6,590 nt of DNA, from NCBI GenBank assembly GCA_035307785.1, contig DATGHS010000543.1:1-6590 (forward strand), read 5' to 3'. Source of the stretch: DATGHS01 sp035307785. GTDB lineage: Bacteria > Planctomycetota > Planctomycetia > Gemmatales > Gemmataceae. Both the position numbers and the translations under genes were made by a program. The notes under the pieces were generated by a model. The model was not told where the DNA came from and ran no database searches. It worked only from the letters and a program-made list of their open reading frames with translations. Shown piece after piece: positions 5,766-6,590 of the stretch. Within the stretch, counting starts at the first letter, position 1. Each line of letters begins with the position of its first letter.

Positions 5766-6094
5766 TGGGCCCTCGGACGGATTTCACAATTGATAAAGTG
5801 TCGTGGCATACCGCAGTCAAAGGCAATCCGGAGACTCCAGATGAAGTTCGAATGCGATTCAAAATAATCGTCGACTTTCTCCAGACAAACCAACTTGCTA
5901 CAAGGACACTCTTGAGGACGGACGAGCAACCGACGGAAGAATTCGCGATAAAAGCTTCCGATCTTACTCCCGAAGGGCTGGCTGTAATGAAAAAAGGGTA
6001 CGATAAATGGCTGAAGAAAGTCGCCAATAGAAGAAAAGATTTGACGGACGTCAGCATTTTGGAGAGCGCGTTGCGCGAAATCCGAGGTAAATAA
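5765..6094 (+). CDS. Small protein of unknown function, flanked by inverted repeats
   Basis: A 109-residue soluble, charged protein begins MGPRTDFTIDKVSWHT and ends in a basic helix (LREIRGK). There are no Cys, no signal peptide and no membrane segment. The middle looks helical, and ASDLTPEGLAVMKKGYDKWLKKVANRRK (64-91) is a Lys/Arg-rich amphipathic stretch. I do not recognise a family. The ATG at 5765 is chosen because the preceding repeat supplies GAAGGA with seven-base spacing; a frame opening earlier at 5285 lies wholly over the permease gene and is a shadow. By hand count the GC of its bases is about 45%, clearly below the permease (about 65% in a sampled line), hinting at a separate origin. 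Both sides are bounded by copies of one repeat in opposite orientation, so the gene may be cargo of a small element. A toxin, antitoxin or regulator role is conceivable but nothing shows it. Confidence 0.7.
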   Translation: MGPRTDFTIDKVSWHTAVKGNPETPDEVRMRFKIIVDFLQTNQLATRTLLRTDEQPTEEFAIKASDLTPEGLAVMKKGYDKWLKKVANRRKDLTDVSILESALREIRGK

Positions 6095-6143
6095 ATCGGT
6101 AATTGATTGCGAGTATTCATCACGTAACTTAATACTCCGATTT

Positions 6144-6173
6144 TCTTCGTTTCCTTTGTTTCCTTCTGTTCAG
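6144..6173 (-). repeat. Right 30-nt terminal repeat of the small gene-carrying unit
   Basis: On the minus strand this reads CTGAACAGAAGG... and ends GAAACGAAGA, 26 of 30 identical to the left repeat at 5736-5765 and in the opposite orientation. On the plus strand it is pyrimidine-rich and runs into seven T (6174-6180), so a transcript of the small gene could end here. It lies only nine bases before the start of the sugar isomerase-like gene and occupies that gene's leader. Confidence 0.8.
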
Positions 6174-6182
6174 TTTTTTTCC

Positions 6183-6590
6183 ATGCCCCTAAAGATCTCT
6201 GCCTTTCCGAAGTGCTACATCGACCAGATCGCCGGCGCGCGGACGATGTCGGTGTTCGAATGGATCGAGATGGCGCGTTCGCTCGATGCCGACGGGCTGG
6301 AGATGTACGACGGCTTTTTCACGAGCCTGGATCACGGCTATCTGGATCGCGTGGCGGAGGCCATTCACGCGGCCGGGTTTGCCATGCCAATGCTATGTTG
6401 CTCGCCGGATTTCACGAACCCCGATGCTGACGAACGGAAGCGCGCTGTCGAGCGCGAAATCGAGATGATCGGCGTGGCGCGGCGGCTGGGCGGTCCGGGA
6501 ACCGTTTGCCGGGTGCTCAGTGGCCAGCGTTATCCCAACGTCAGCCGGAGGCAGGGGCTGGAATGGGTCGTCTCGTGTATCGAGCAGGTG
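6183..6590 (+). CDS. Sugar phosphate isomerase/epimerase-like TIM-barrel protein, N-terminal part (runs off right edge)
   Basis: The frame is open from the ATG at 6183 to the window end, 136 codons. The sequence has the pattern of the xylose-isomerase-like / AP-endonuclease-2 TIM-barrel family, very abundant in planctomycetes. An opening strand KISAFPKCY is followed by a helix (24-34), then DADGLEMYDGF (35-45) in which the Glu of GLE (E40) is a family hallmark. Next come a helix DRVAEAIHAAGF (55-66), the strand AMPMLCCSPDFTNPD (67-81), and the helix ERKRAVEREIEMIGVARRLGG (84-104). Members isomerise or epimerise sugars or inositols using a divalent metal; the metal ligands and the rest of the barrel lie beyond the edge, so substrate cannot be assigned. 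No Shine-Dalgarno is visible: the 5' side is a T run and the right repeat of the preceding unit. Confidence 0.85.
   Translation, partial: MPLKISAFPKCYIDQIAGARTMSVFEWIEMARSLDADGLEMYDGFFTSLDHGYLDRVAEAIHAAGFAMPMLCCSPDFTNPDADERKRAVEREIEMIGVARRLGGPGTVCRVLSGQRYPNVSRRQGLEWVVSCIEQV

Noticed and set aside
5285..6094. A long 269-residue version of the small gene beginning inside the permease
   Set aside because: The first 160 codons overlap the permease in another frame and look like a GC-rich shadow; the repeat-derived ribosome binding site and composition shift support the start at 5765.

Overview
The window looks like chromosomal DNA of a planctomycete, probably of the Pirellulales type and possibly from an uncultured lineage. 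Three things point there: a secreted protein with the planctomycete-expanded TIGR03067 domain, a slipin of the planctomycete type, and intergenic spaces crowded with GC-rich hairpins and CACAGAG-type repeats. The clade is an inference from protein families and repeat style; no rRNA or other phylogenetic marker is present.

Layout, left to right. The N-terminal 152 codons of a slipin/SPFH membrane-associated protein run leftward off the edge (1-456, minus). Its upstream side is occupied by a 168-bp imperfect inverted repeat made of 9-nt-period CACAGAG units (475-642). A non-coding stretch with nested palindromes follows, ending at a tRNA-like gene on the minus strand (982-1054) whose anticodon loop and acceptor stem are irregular. 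Next come a DUF1697 protein (1228-1755, plus), a REP-like double hairpin (1780-1850), and a TIGR03067 signal-peptide protein (1930-2394, plus). That gene converges on a zinc-ribbon protein with two membrane segments (2405-2896, minus). Divergent from the latter is a two-gene ABC-2-type exporter: ATPase (3060-3824) and a 613-residue permease (3879-5720), separated by a perfect 14-bp hairpin. Then comes a small AT-richer gene of unknown function (5765-6094) bracketed by 30-bp inverted repeats. Last is the start of a sugar phosphate isomerase/epimerase-like TIM-barrel protein (6183 to the right edge).

The ABC ATPase and permease are the only pair that clearly work together, as one export or membrane-remodelling complex of unknown substrate. 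The other genes look like independent housekeeping or lineage-specific genes with their own control.

The most interesting signal is a repeat family. The same 30-nt core (TTGAACAGAAG... type) occurs inside the 475-642 inverted repeat and again as the two inverted ends of a 438-bp unit that carries one small gene. In that unit the left repeat appears to supply the ribosome binding site, and the right repeat sits directly against the start of the next gene. This resembles a non-autonomous, cargo-carrying miniature inverted-repeat element. It is a hypothesis from sequence reading only.
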